The translations under genes were made by a program, and so were the position numbers. The notes beneath the pieces are model-generated. The model saw nothing but the letters and a program-made list of their open reading frames with translations, made no database searches and had not been told where the DNA came from. Positions 46,639 through 57,193 of a DNA stretch of 64,000 bases are shown one piece after another. Each line of letters starts with the position of its first letter. Positions within the stretch are counted from its first letter, which is position 1. This DNA is from Bacteroidia bacterium (GTDB lineage Bacteria; Bacteroidota; Bacteroidia; Cytophagales; Cyclobacteriaceae). The stretch spans positions 86,717-150,716 of the forward strand of contig JAUHYU010000001.1 of the NCBI GenBank assembly GCA_030426345.1. The letters are read 5' to 3'.

Positions 46639-47859
46639 ATGGCCCATATCAAAAAAACTTCTTTCAAAATTGCACTTCGCAAGGACAAAACTTTATCCAA
46701 CGGATTTCATCCGGTTTGCCTTAGAATAATCCATAATAGAAAGCCAAGATACTATGGGCTTAAGTACGAGGAAGGCACAATTTCATCAGCCCCGAATAAA
46801 TGGAATTCTGAGATAGGTAGATTTAACCGGAACAGAGAGCTGAATCAAAAAATTGAATTCTATGAACTGAAGGCCAGAAATGTACTTCGTGAATTTGAAA
46901 ATAAGGATTTTAGTTTTCAGGCTTTTGAAAGAAGTTATTTTAAACAATATGATAACACGAAAATCATTCCATACATTGATAAACTTATTGAAAAGTTTAA
47001 AAGTGAAAATCGGCACGGTAATGCCCAAGTTTACAAAGACACTAAAAATAGATTAAAGGAATTCCATGAGAAAGCCAAGTTTGAACACGTGGATTTAAAG
47101 TTTCTTGAAAGCTTTCAAAAATATCTTCTGGACAAAGGCAATTCCACCAACTCAATCAGCATTTATTTAAGAACGCTTCGGGCAACCTACAACAAAGCAA
47201 TTGCTGAAGATGTATTTAGCTCAAGTGAATTCCCATTCAAAAAATTCAAGATCAAAACAGGCAACACTGTGAAAAGGTCATTGAGCAAATCTGATATGAT
47301 CAAATTTATAAACTATGAAGCTGAAATACCTGAAAGAAAACAAAGATCCCTTGATTATTTTACATTCAGTTATTTGTGTAGAGGAATGAATCTGAAGGAT
47401 ATGGCTTTGCTCAAGTGGGACGAAAACATCATGGGTGACAGAATTATTTACATTCGAACTAAAACAGCAAATACACGTGCTAAAACCGAACATCATATCA
47501 TCAAAATTGAATCTGAGATTAAGAATATTCTAAATCGTTATTCCTCTGATCGGGAGTATGTTTTTCCGATACTGGAGACAGGTTTACCCGCATTGACCAT
47601 CAGATATAGAATTCTTTCTACTCTTAAACATATTAGTAAGGATATAAGGGAAATTGCCAAAGAACTTAAAATCAATCAGGCAGATAAAATCACCCATTAT
47701 TGGGCGCGGCACACCTATGCCACAACTCTGAAACGATCTGGAATCTCTACTGCCATAATAAGTGAGGCTTTAGGCCATAGTAGCGAAGCCACTACCAAAG
47801 CTTATTTGGATAAGTTTGAACAGACTGAGATTGATGGGACTTTTAAGCATTTGCTCTAA
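46639..47859 (+). CDS. Tyrosine recombinase / integrase
   Basis: An integrase of about 406 residues of the Bacteroidetes phage/transposon type. The N-terminal arm-binding domain has HPVCLRIIHNRKPRYYGL, the SAM-like core-binding domain lies at about 105-200, and the catalytic domain shows R248 (YLCRGMN), K275, the H353-x3-R357 pair (HYWARH), H380 (LGHSS) and the nucleophile Y389 (KAYLDKF). All catalytic residues are present. The start at 46639 fits the usual MAHIKKTSF-like N-terminus. It lies next to the tRNA-Arg half and reads away from it, the normal position for the integrase of a genomic island or integrative element. Confidence 0.9.
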   Translation: MAHIKKTSFKIALRKDKTLSNGFHPVCLRIIHNRKPRYYGLKYEEGTISSAPNKWNSEIGRFNRNRELNQKIEFYELKARNVLREFENKDFSFQAFERSYFKQYDNTKIIPYIDKLIEKFKSENRHGNAQVYKDTKNRLKEFHEKAKFEHVDLKFLESFQKYLLDKGNSTNSISIYLRTLRATYNKAIAEDVFSSSEFPFKKFKIKTGNTVKRSLSKSDMIKFINYEAEIPERKQRSLDYFTFSYLCRGMNLKDMALLKWDENIMGDRIIYIRTKTANTRAKTEHHIIKIESEIKNILNRYSSDREYVFPILETGLPALTIRYRILSTLKHISKDIREIAKELKINQADKITHYWARHTYATTLKRSGISTAIISEALGHSSEATTKAYLDKFEQTEIDGTFKHLL

Positions 47860-48088
47860 AATTATACTTATTTAGAACAAACAGAAAAACATTTCCTCTT
47901 GACAAGGAATGAGTTAATCAAGTTTAGTAGAAAACTGTATAAGTAAGATCCATTCACACTCAAAGAATCCTTGATGTTTTCCGGGTTGTTACCAACAAAC
48001 CCTCTCAGTAATTAATTCCAACCATCACCAAATTTTTTAACCTACTTTTTGATTTTGGCGAGCTATAAAAGTTATCATACCAACCTGA

Positions 48089-49299
48089 TCTTTTCTTTAT
48101 CATTTTGATGCATTATCACAAGACATAAAGTCAACGATTCCACGCAGCACTTTGAGCAATTGGAAAAAGAAGGACATTACCAGGATCATCGGCTGTGATA
48201 CCCTTTCAAATAATGATGTTTCAACCCTGAAAGCCATTGCTAAAAACCAAAGGCTCTTAAAGGCAGCAAAAGCCATGTACTATTTGTTCAAAGCCATCAG
48301 TACCTTGGTGGGGGAAGCTCAGAACAAGGCAACATTATTGAGGCATAATAAAATTCTTGTTCTACAGACGATAGAAAAAGCCAAACCAGTATTGGGTTTG
48401 AAGCGCATTCTGGGAGCGGTTGGATTGTCGCAAGCTAAACTGTACTATTGGCTGGAAAAACAAAAAATGTAACAACACAGTATTTCAATTGTGCCAAAAG
48501 AGGCATCCCAATCAATTGTTGCCCAACGAAGTCAAGGTGATCAAGCAATATCTTTTTGATGAACGGTTTATAAACTGGAGCACACTGTATGTGTATTATC
48601 AAGCACTTCGTGATGGAATGTTGTTTATGGACATTGGCACTTGGTACAAATATGCCAATCGCTTAGGGATAAGAAGAAAGTTTTTTAAGCCCAGCAAAAA
48701 TAATAAGGTCGGGATCAGGGCAACTGGCCCGATGCAGATGCTACACATGGATGTAACGATATTCAGACCTCTGGATCAAACCAAAGCTTATATATACTTT
48801 ATTGTTGATAATTTTTCAAGGGCAATTTTAGGTTGGCAATGTAGCCTTGAATATTCAAGCTCAATAGCATTGGATTTATTGAAAACCGTGATCAATGACT
48901 ACAACATAAGATCGAGCGCGCAACTGATCACTGACGGAGGCCCTGAGAACATGGGAGAGGTATCAGGATTTACCGCTGATAATCCGTGTTGAGCAGCATA
49001 TTGCACAAAAAGATATCATACAATCCAACTCCATGGTCGAGGCGGTCAACAAGCACATGAAGTATTATTATCTGTTTCGGAAGGATTTGGCCGATATGGA
49101 AGCTGTAACAAAACATCTAAAGGATGCTGTAGAAGACTATAATGGCAAGCCCCATGGCCAGTTACATGGTTTTACTCCACAGGAAGTATTTAAAGGCGCG
49201 GTGCCACTGGCAAATCAATTTCAGCAAGCCATCTCTAATGCCCGGAAAGAGCGCATGGTGCAAAACCAAGAAATAAAATGCTGTCAGGATCAGAAATAG
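48089..49299 (+). pseudogene. Decayed rve-core (DDE) transposase, two frameshifts and no start
   Basis: Three consecutive frames together give one transposase of the IS3-like rve-core type. Part one contains the N-terminal HTH-like segment (STIPRSTLSNWKKKD onward) with no ATG in frame. A slip at about 48465 in an A-rich run leads to part two, with the catalytic Asp in MLHMDVTIF and TDGGPENMG. A slip at about 48958 leads to part three, with the catalytic Glu in SNSMVEAVNKHMK. Both slips are +1. They therefore do not match the programmed -1 shift of IS3 elements and look like decay. No clear terminal repeats were seen. Confidence 0.82.
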
Positions 49300-49608
49300 T
49301 CATTGAGCGATTCACATTCCTGAAATAAAAGATGTTAAAATAGAATTGTCGTTTTACGAAAGTTAAGTTGTAGCTTAACTCCGGAATTTGATTCCAAAAA
49401 CAGCATTGTTTATCTTGTCCCAAATTTGGTACACTGAAATATGAAATTATACTGTAATATGCACGTCACGACCGAAAAAAAAGCGGAAAAATTTGACATA
49501 AAATCATGATTTAGAATCATTTAAAAATGTGAATGATTTATTCAAATATAAATTAATCATCAAATGCTAACTGAAAAATTGATCCGTCATTAATCCAAAT
49601 CCGATACT
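49300..49608. other. Noncoding gap between transposase relic and RND pump
   Basis: About 310 bp with no plausible gene on either strand. The only structure seen is a 7 bp inverted repeat (agttaag 49361-49367, cttaact 49374-49380). The base composition changes from AT-rich to clearly more GC-rich at about 49600, where the RND gene begins. Confidence 0.6.
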
Positions 49609-52600
49609 TCACCCCCCTTTCCACCTCATGAACAACGGCATGTAGAACAGGATGGCCACCAAGGAAAACAGCAGCCCGCCCATGGCCCCGACGGCAAAGG
49701 AAAACCAGAACACTTCCTTTTGCCCGTGCAGGACAAAGGGCACAAGGCCCAAAACGGTGGAAAGGACGGTGAGGATCACCGGGATGATCTTGTAATTGAA
49801 GGCTTTCAGGTACAGGGCAATCCCCCTTTTTGCGCCCTGTCCTTTCTTCAAGATGTTGTAGTCATTGATGATGTACAGGCCGGAGTTGACCACAATGCCG
49901 CACAGCATGATGAAGGAGGCAAAGCCGCCCTGGTCAAAGTTGATATCAAAGAAGTAGAAGGTCAAAAAGACCCCGATAAAGGAAATGGGTATCAGGGCGA
50001 TGATGGCCAGCGGTTGCAAGAGGGATTCCAGGATGATGCTGCAGATCACGTAAATAATGGCGATCACGAGAAATATCAGGTAATATTGGTCTTTGTCTTT
50101 CCTATTCCAAGACCAGTTGAACCGGTTGTCCTGCGCCTGGTAGCCCAATGGGAGTAGCGCATTGGTGCGTTCGACTTGCCTCTCCCTGACTTTCTGTGCC
50201 AGCGGTGATGGGCCGATGAAATTGTACGCCACCACCAGCTGGTATTGTTGGTTGTACTTATAGATCTCGTTTCCGGTCTTTTTCTTGGTAATCTGGCCTA
50301 TACCGGATAATTTCAGGAAGTTGTCCTCCAAGCGGATTGGTTCATTGTCCAGGTCCCAGGCATTGAAGCTGTCATTCTTGTCTGAAACAAGGCGCACAGG
50401 CTGCAGCTCCCCATGGATAAATACAGGGTTCAGTCTCCGCCCGTTGGCCCGTGTGGAAAGGAATTGGTAAAAGTCCGCCAACGGCACCTCGCCCAATGCA
50501 AATTTTTCTTTGTCTATTTCTAGGTTGAACTCATGGACCGTTGATGAATTCCACCCGGTGCTGCCTGCAATATCCACTTCCTTGATCCTGGGGTTTTCCA
50601 ACAATTGCCCTTTCAACTCCTCAGCAAAACCATATAACTTGTCATAGTTATATCCTTCCAACACAATGTTCTCACTTTTATAACCGCTACCAAGGGCATT
50701 GCTGAACCCACGTCCCACACCATAAACAGACCAATCCAAACCACCAAGGCTGATCGCCTTTGACGTCAGCTCTTCCTTCAACACGAATGGGAAACCGCCA
50801 TATTCAAACTCTTTTTTGAAATGAATCTGTATGGATGAATTGCGATAGCTTTGTATGGAAGTCTGGAACATCTCTATTTCATCGAATTTGCTCACATAAT
50901 TCTCCATTTTCAGGATGGCCTCGTTTAGCTGCTGCACCGTGCAACCTTCCGGCATGGTGCCCCTCACGTACAGCATGGTGCGCTCTGGGTCTGAATAGAA
51001 AGAGCTTTCAAAAACGTATTCCGAAAATAGCCGCAGGGATCCCCCGAGGATTTTTTCCAGGTTGGCACGTGCGGTTTCCTGGTACCATGGGCCGCCAATG
51101 GTAAGGTTGTACAATTCTGGCCAGAACCCTTCTTTGTCCATTTTTTGTGGCAGCCACTGGATCGGTATGCCAAAACCCAAGACAAACAACAGGACAAATG
51201 CCCACGCAAACCGCTTTTGGAATGCGATTACTTTGCCATAATTTTTAGAAAACCGTATGACCCTCTTTTTCCGCCTGTAAAAGACCTTTCCCTGCTTCGA
51301 TTTCAGTTTTATCCTGTCCATCAAAGCGGGAATAAAAAATAGTGCGATGAACAGGGAAACGGACAGATTGATGATGATTACCAGCGCAAAATCCGTAAGA
51401 TTGGCACGTTGCGATTCTTTGAGAAAGAATATGATGCACAGCGACCCGATGGTGGTGAGCGTGGCGGCCAAAATGGCGAGGAACACTTTCCTGTCTTTGT
51501 GGTACCGGTAGTGATCGATCATCACAATGCTATTGTCGATGATGATGCCAAACGAAACGGTAATGCCTGCTAGGGAGTATAAGTGCAACTCCAGCCGGAA
51601 GAAATAATAAAAGATCACCGCCACAAGGATATTGGCGACCAGGCTGATGGTGATGAGCAACAAATACTGTAATTTTCTGCTGATCAGGATAACGAATGTC
51701 AAAAGGATAATGATGGAAATGGCAGTCCTCAAGGCTATTTTATCCAATTCCTCCCCTATAAATTTGGTGGCATCGTAGGTCGTCAGCACGGAATAGCCAG
51801 GGGGGAGATCATGCTTTAAACCATCCATCATGACCTTTACCTCCGAGGCGGCCTTGATATTGTTTACGCTTTTTTCCGCATACACATTGAGATTGACGGT
51901 ATTTAACCCGTTTATCCTATAATAGGAAGTCGGCTCCTGCTCCACATAGCGAACATTTGCGAGATCCGTCAGATAAATGATCCTATTTTCCCGCTTTTTT
52001 ATTGGGATATGCCAATCGCTTTCTTTTTTGGTTTGCAGGGACAAAGATAGGTATTCCCCAGGGCCAACACTTTTCCCCACCTCCACCATCCCTACAACGG
52101 CCCTGTCAAAGTGCTCCGTCAAGGCCGAAGCGATCTCTTGGACGGAAATGTCAAGAATGGTCAAGTCTTCAGACCTGTATTCTATTTTCCATTCATAGGG
52201 CGTTGCACCAAAAACGGCCACTTCATTGACCCCTTCGACTGATGAAATCCTGGGCACGATCCTTTCTTCGGCTATTTTCTTTATATAATGGGGGCTTGCG
52301 CTCGAGTTGAGGGTAAAAGAAAGCAGCGTGCTTTTCCCCTGTCCTGAAGACCTCATGTTGATGGCGGGATAGGAAACCTGCTCTGGCAATTGCGCATAAC
52401 TTTGCCTAACAAGTGTCGCCACCTCAAAGCGCACGACATCGAGATTGACCTGCTTTTTAAAAGAAAGGGTAATATTCCCACTTCCCCGAGAAGTTACTGA
52501 GTTGATGTCTTTGATTCCTTTGATACTATTAAAAAGCCCTTCCAAGGGAGCTGTCACTTCCTTTTCGATTACTTTGGCGGATGCCTCCGGCCAGTTGTAG

Positions 52601-52776
52601 CTGACGGTCAGCGTTGGCAGGTTATGCGATGGGTTCAGATGTATGTTCAACAGGCCGACCAGGCTAAGCCCTACCAAAACCATGGCCGTGAATACCATGA
52701 TGACTGAAAAAGAATGGCCTTTTTTCCCATGGTTTTGTGTTGCCTTCCGACCAGATATGTGTGCTTGGCTATTCAA
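49609..52776 (-). CDS. RND-family efflux permease (second pump subunit)
   Basis: A 1055-residue inner-membrane RND transporter with the usual twelve-helix plan. There is one helix at about residues 22-45, then the first periplasmic porter domain ([20 protein letters not shown]). A helical bundle contains [17 protein letters not shown] (the D-N relay motif), followed by the second porter domain ([16 protein letters not shown]) and the terminal bundle ([20 protein letters not shown]). It starts at TTG 52776, overlapping the signal peptidase stop (ttgaatag). It differs markedly from the other RND protein at 54023, so the two may form a mixed trimer or separate pumps. No TolC-type channel is in the window. 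Confidence 0.9.
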   Translation of the reverse strand: MNSQAHISGRKATQNHGKKGHSFSVIMVFTAMVLVGLSLVGLLNIHLNPSHNLPTLTVSYNWPEASAKVIEKEVTAPLEGLFNSIKGIKDINSVTSRGSGNITLSFKKQVNLDVVRFEVATLVRQSYAQLPEQVSYPAINMRSSGQGKSTLLSFTLNSSASPHYIKKIAEERIVPRISSVEGVNEVAVFGATPYEWKIEYRSEDLTILDISVQEIASALTEHFDRAVVGMVEVGKSVGPGEYLSLSLQTKKESDWHIPIKKRENRIIYLTDLANVRYVEQEPTSYYRINGLNTVNLNVYAEKSVNNIKAASEVKVMMDGLKHDLPPGYSVLTTYDATKFIGEELDKIALRTAISIIILLTFVILISRKLQYLLLITISLVANILVAVIFYYFFRLELHLYSLAGITVSFGIIIDNSIVMIDHYRYHKDRKVFLAILAATLTTIGSLCIIFFLKESQRANLTDFALVIIINLSVSLFIALFFIPALMDRIKLKSKQGKVFYRRKKRVIRFSKNYGKVIAFQKRFAWAFVLLFVLGFGIPIQWLPQKMDKEGFWPELYNLTIGGPWYQETARANLEKILGGSLRLFSEYVFESSFYSDPERTMLYVRGTMPEGCTVQQLNEAILKMENYVSKFDEIEMFQTSIQSYRNSSIQIHFKKEFEYGGFPFVLKEELTSKAISLGGLDWSVYGVGRGFSNALGSGYKSENIVLEGYNYDKLYGFAEELKGQLLENPRIKEVDIAGSTGWNSSTVHEFNLEIDKEKFALGEVPLADFYQFLSTRANGRRLNPVFIHGELQPVRLVSDKNDSFNAWDLDNEPIRLEDNFLKLSGIGQITKKKTGNEIYKYNQQYQLVVAYNFIGPSPLAQKVRERQVERTNALLPLGYQAQDNRFNWSWNRKDKDQYYLIFLVIAIIYVICSIILESLLQPLAIIALIPISFIGVFLTFYFFDINFDQGGFASFIMLCGIVVNSGLYIINDYNILKKGQGAKRGIALYLKAFNYKIIPVILTVLSTVLGLVPFVLHGQKEVFWFSFAVGAMGGLLFSLVAILFYMPLFMRWKGG

Positions 52777-53980
52777 TATTTTTCAGGGTTCTTGCCAGTC
52801 CTTTGTTTTTCATGTCTGTGGAAAACAACACCATCACCGCATTGCCTATGATGTGATCTTCGGGCACTAACCCCCAAAACCTGGAATCATTGGAATTATA
52901 CCTGTTGTCTCCCATCATAAAGAAATAGTCCTGTTCAAAGGTATATTCCACACTGCCTTTTTCTTTCACCTCTTTTTCCAGTTCCTCAAAGCAATCTTTG
53001 CCACAATCGAATTTCCGGATGGATTTTCTGTACAGTATGACATTGTCCGGGTCCAAAGTAACATGCAACCCTTTGTAGGGAATTGCCAACGGGCCATAGT
53101 TCTCGGCTGTCCACAAGTATTGATTGTTCCATGGAAAGGCCTTAGAAACGGTGTCTGGAGCCGAAGTGATAATACTAAGCGAATCGACAAAGGGTGCTCT
53201 TTCCATCAATTCAACCTCGTCATAAGTCATGCCGATCTCCAGGCTTTTCTTCCCAGGTGTTTTGAATGACCGAAAATAATTGAGCCCCAGGTCATCAAGG
53301 AGGTCAATGGTACGTTGCCGGTCATTGTACCAAACTATATATCGCAACCTGACCTTGCCAGGCGGGTTCATTTCCCGGCCATTGATAAGTACCTCCCCGT
53401 TTATTATGCGAAGCGTATCCCAGGGAAGGCCTATGCATCGCTTGATATAGTGTTCGTTGTAGTTGTCCACATGGTTAAATACCAACACGTCATTTCTCTC
53501 GATTTTTTTTGTGCCGTCCAGCCTCCTTTTTTCCCACCAATCTTCATCCATTCTTTCGCGTGCCTTGTCGTTGAGAAAAAAAAACAAGTTGACCCAGGGA
53601 ATCTCAAAAGGCGATTTGGGCATCCTGGGACCATACTTGATTTTGGACACCATGATTTTGTCGCCCGGGAACAGGGTGTTTTCCATAGAGGAACTCGGTA
53701 TAGTATAGATTTCAAACAGAAATACGCGGATAGCTATGGCCAGGGAAAATATGAATACAAACCCAACCAGGTAATACATCTTAATTCTAAGGAGGGTTGG
53801 CTTTGCCGATGATATCCAAGCAGCCAGGGCACAGATGGTCACTATCCCCAATGTCATCCACCATAACTGATAAATACTGGCAAGTATCAAAACAAAGACA
53901 CATACGGCCATCAGCTTCAGCCATACAGACGGTATCTGCATCGGTTTTCCTTTGTATGGGAATTTGATGTTTTTATTCAT
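52769..53980 (-). CDS. Signal peptidase I, embedded between two RND genes
   Basis: A 403-residue type I signal peptidase. Three hydrophobic segments (22-40, 42-58, 68-88) precede the catalytic domain. Catalytic Ser 98 lies in [14 protein letters not shown] and Lys 180 in [12 protein letters not shown]. The late conserved block is [16 protein letters not shown]. The length is typical for Bacteroidetes enzymes with an inserted beta region. The gene is coupled to the downstream RND gene by an 8 bp overlap and starts 42 bp after the upstream RND stop. This context suggests dedicated cleavage of an exported substrate rather than the housekeeping role. Confidence 0.93.
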   Translation of the reverse strand: MNKNIKFPYKGKPMQIPSVWLKLMAVCVFVLILASIYQLWWMTLGIVTICALAAWISSAKPTLLRIKMYYLVGFVFIFSLAIAIRVFLFEIYTIPSSSMENTLFPGDKIMVSKIKYGPRMPKSPFEIPWVNLFFFLNDKARERMDEDWWEKRRLDGTKKIERNDVLVFNHVDNYNEHYIKRCIGLPWDTLRIINGEVLINGREMNPPGKVRLRYIVWYNDRQRTIDLLDDLGLNYFRSFKTPGKKSLEIGMTYDEVELMERAPFVDSLSIITSAPDTVSKAFPWNNQYLWTAENYGPLAIPYKGLHVTLDPDNVILYRKSIRKFDCGKDCFEELEKEVKEKGSVEYTFEQDYFFMMGDNRYNSNDSRFWGLVPEDHIIGNAVMVLFSTDMKNKGLARTLKNIE

Positions 53981-54022
53981 TTTCGATCTATAGAATATAT
54001 TCTATCCAGTATAGCATTTTTA

Positions 54023-57000
54023 TCACTTTGTCTCCTTTTTCAACAAATAATACAACAGTGGGACGAAGTACAGACTTACCAACGTGCCTATGGTCATCCC
54101 TCCGATCACAGCAAGTGCCAAAGGTTTCTGAAGGTCAGCCCCCAGCCCCTTGGAAAACAGGAACGGTACCAATGCCAATATCGTAGTGGTACTTGTCATA
54201 ATTATGGGTTTCAACCTCCTTTTCCCTGCCACGCTCAGCGCTCGCAATAGAGGACTTCCCTCACTGCGCAGGCGATTAATGGTGTCGATCTTCAATATCG
54301 AATCGTTGATGATGATGCCGCTCATGACCACAATGCCTATCATGGACATCAGGTTGATGGACGCGCCAAAAAGCTTGAGCATGAGGAAAGCCCCAAATAC
54401 ATCTATGGGCACTTCCAACAATACGATCAACGGGAGTACCAGGGATTCAAACTGTGCCGCCAATATGAAATAAAGGAGCAACAGCGCGATCATGAGGATG
54501 ATGAACAGTTCTGTGACCAATTCTCGGTTTGTGAATATGCTGCCCTCAAAGCCCACTTCAAACCCGGAACCATTGTTGGCCAATTGCTTGATCGCCGAGG
54601 TGGTTGCCGCTACCTGTCCGGGTGCTATGTCCATGCCAAGGGGAAAGTATTCCCCTTCTTTGCCCGCATGGATGGTTTTCAGGTCAAAGCTTCTTGTTTC
54701 GGAAAACAATGTCCTCATCGGGATCAACTCCCCATCCGAATTTTGAACGTTCAGCGTCTTTATGATGTCTTGCAATACCTGGCTTTTCCCACCGATGATT
54801 ACCGGGACCAAGTCCTGGTTCTCGTATAATTGAAGTACCTCGTGTTCGTTGAAGGCGCTCTTGAGTTTGTTATAAACAGGTTCAAACCCAATGTTGTAAA
54901 CCAATAGTTTTTCTGCATCGATGGCCATCACAATCTGCTCCTGCCAGACTGGCCTGTCCGTTGCGATCCCGGGAAGTTCCCGTTGTATTTGCCCGGTCAA
55001 ATTGGCCAGGTGGCGATTGTTTTCCGGGTCACCGATATTCAACGGTCTCAGCTTTGCCAGCAACGGTGGCTGGCCGTCGGAGAAGATCAGGTCAAAAATG
55101 CTCTCTGCCACTTCGTAGCTTACGATGGCGTTTTTGTATCTGGTCCCAACTTTGTTCTGAACATTAGAAAAGGCTTGTTCCAATTGTGCCGGTGACGCTG
55201 CCTTGAGGTATATGACAGCCTCGGAGACAGTGGCATCTTTTCTTTTTCCCAATAAAAACTGCTGCCTGCCCACCATCCCCAGATAATGCTCTATTCCATT
55301 GATGCCGTTCATCAGTTGAACGGTGCGGAATTTATTTTCCTCTACATGGATCTTCTCGTTCCAGTTGATGTTCACCAGGATCTCGGACTTTTCCATTGCA
55401 GGCAGTTTTTGTTTATCCAGATGCTGGTACAACATCACAGCGCCTCCGAGCATCAACACAAACAGGGTCCAAGCCCATGCCTGGTTTTTCATGACCAGCC
55501 GAAACCCGGTTTTATATACATCCTCAAATCTGAATTTCCTGGTTTTTACTGCCTTCTTTTGATTGCGATAGACCAACTGGTAGCATACCGGCAACAGCGT
55601 GATGGAGACGGCCAATGAAACCATGAGCCCTATGGTAATCGCCATGGCCTGATCGTAAAACAGCGCCCCTGAGATGCCACTGATAAAAATCAACGGTATG
55701 AACACGGCACAGGTCGTGAGTACAGAGCTGATCAAAGGCCGGATTACTTCGTTCGTCCCCCGGATGCATGAGTTATCCAGCAGTCCATTGTGTTCCCTGT
55801 ACTGGGCGATGTTATCTATCACAATGATGGAATTATCGATCATCATCCCTATGCCCAATACCAGGCCCGAAAGGGAAATGATATTGATGGAAATACCCAA
55901 GAGGTAGAAGAACAACAGGGAAACAATCAGGGAGACCGGTATGGTAATCCCAATGAGCAAAGGGGACTTGAAATCGCCCATGAACAGGAACATGATGACA
56001 AAGGCCAGCAATGCACCCCAAAGCAGGCTTTGCTTTACATTGGAAATGGAATAGTCGAGCAGGGCGGATTGGTCGTGCACTATGTCGAAGGAAATATGCG
56101 GATAGTCTTCATTGAAATGGCCTATCAATTCTGACAGTTTGGATTTCAGCATTTCCATCTGTGCATCGCTGTGCTTGATGATGGCCATGGAAATGGCCTC
56201 TTTTCCATTAAAGACCACCATGCCCTGGCGTTGTTGGGGACGTTCTTTTACGTCGGCCAGCTCTTTGATCCGGAACAGGCGTTCTTCTATTTTTATATAA
56301 GTGTTTTCAATGTCCCGGATATTTTTCAATACTGAATTGAACCTGACGTTGTACACATATTGCCCGTCCCTGATCTGTAGGTTGCCCATATTGAAATCCT
56401 GGCTTTTCAGGGCATTTTCCAAGGTATTGATATTGATCCCCAAGGCATCAAGGGCATTCCAGTCCGGGATCAGGGCAATTTCGGTATTCATTTTACCGCT
56501 CAGGTCCACCATGGCCACTTCCTGCAACTGCTCGATGCGCTTTTTGATAACCGTATTGGAAAACCTGCTCAATTCCATGAATTGCGTAGGGATTTCCCCG
56601 CCATCATTCCCCTGGTCTTTCAGTGTCAGGTTGAGGTAAAAAACGGGGATGTCGGTGATGCTCGCCTTTATCGCCCTGGGCCTAGGCATGTCTTTTGGCA
56701 ACGACTGCATGGCCCTGTCTATCTTTTCATTTACCTCGATGAAAGCATAGTCCACGTCTGTCTTATAGCTGAAAATCAATTGGAGGATACTGTTTCCATC
56801 CCTGGTCTGGCTCTCGATATCTTCGAGATGTGCCAATTGGATGAGTTGGTTGCGCAGTGGTTTTACGACTGTGTTTTCCAATTCCCTCGCGGGCATGTTC
56901 TTCCCGCTCACCTCAACGGTGATCTTGGGGATGTCGATGTCCGGCATCAGGGAGACCGGCAGCCGGGCCGAGGCAACGATCCCCAACACGATGATCGCCA

Positions 57001-57049
57001 AAAAGGACATGCTGACCGCTACAGGACGGCGTATTAAAAAATCAACCAT
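54023..57049 (-). CDS. RND-family efflux permease (first pump subunit)
   Basis: A 1008-residue RND transporter of the HAE type. It begins with MVDFLIRRPVAVSMSFLAIIVLG (helix 1), followed by the porter domain with SLMPDIDIPKITVEVSG. Helix 4 carries LGIGMMIDNSIIVIDNI, where the second Asp of the AcrB pair is Asn. A MVSLAVSITLLPVCYQL helix and a late MIGIVVMSGIIINDSILKID helix follow. It lies between the membrane-fusion lipoprotein and signal peptidase I and is transcribed with both. Proton-driven export across the outer membrane would need a TolC-like protein encoded elsewhere. Confidence 0.93.
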   Translation of the reverse strand: MVDFLIRRPVAVSMSFLAIIVLGIVASARLPVSLMPDIDIPKITVEVSGKNMPARELENTVVKPLRNQLIQLAHLEDIESQTRDGNSILQLIFSYKTDVDYAFIEVNEKIDRAMQSLPKDMPRPRAIKASITDIPVFYLNLTLKDQGNDGGEIPTQFMELSRFSNTVIKKRIEQLQEVAMVDLSGKMNTEIALIPDWNALDALGININTLENALKSQDFNMGNLQIRDGQYVYNVRFNSVLKNIRDIENTYIKIEERLFRIKELADVKERPQQRQGMVVFNGKEAISMAIIKHSDAQMEMLKSKLSELIGHFNEDYPHISFDIVHDQSALLDYSISNVKQSLLWGALLAFVIMFLFMGDFKSPLLIGITIPVSLIVSLLFFYLLGISINIISLSGLVLGIGMMIDNSIIVIDNIAQYREHNGLLDNSCIRGTNEVIRPLISSVLTTCAVFIPLIFISGISGALFYDQAMAITIGLMVSLAVSITLLPVCYQLVYRNQKKAVKTRKFRFEDVYKTGFRLVMKNQAWAWTLFVLMLGGAVMLYQHLDKQKLPAMEKSEILVNINWNEKIHVEENKFRTVQLMNGINGIEHYLGMVGRQQFLLGKRKDATVSEAVIYLKAASPAQLEQAFSNVQNKVGTRYKNAIVSYEVAESIFDLIFSDGQPPLLAKLRPLNIGDPENNRHLANLTGQIQRELPGIATDRPVWQEQIVMAIDAEKLLVYNIGFEPVYNKLKSAFNEHEVLQLYENQDLVPVIIGGKSQVLQDIIKTLNVQNSDGELIPMRTLFSETRSFDLKTIHAGKEGEYFPLGMDIAPGQVAATTSAIKQLANNGSGFEVGFEGSIFTNRELVTELFIILMIALLLLYFILAAQFESLVLPLIVLLEVPIDVFGAFLMLKLFGASINLMSMIGIVVMSGIIINDSILKIDTINRLRSEGSPLLRALSVAGKRRLKPIIMTSTTTILALVPFLFSKGLGADLQKPLALAVIGGMTIGTLVSLYFVPLLYYLLKKETK

Positions 57050-57193
57050 TCGATAATGGTTTAATTAGGGAATTATAATATGATATAATGTTTAAATAAT
57101 ATTGGCTCACATCAATAGTAAATTTCTTCGTCCTTCTTTTCATCGCCTCCATGAAAATTCCCTTTAAATTTATATCCTAAATCCCCCATTGGA

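Noticed and set aside
47860..48088. Small gene between integrase and transposase relic
   Set aside because: No frame with a start codon, coding-like composition or recognisable motif was found.
48152..48992. Programmed -1 frameshift of an IS3-type orfA-orfB pair
   Set aside because: Both observed slips are +1 and the second separates the catalytic Asp from the Glu, so decay explains it better.
49720..50157. 145-codon open frame on the plus strand, and similar ones at 53315, 55790 and 56582
   Set aside because: All are antisense to RND or signal peptidase genes; open antisense frames are expected in this more GC-rich stretch.
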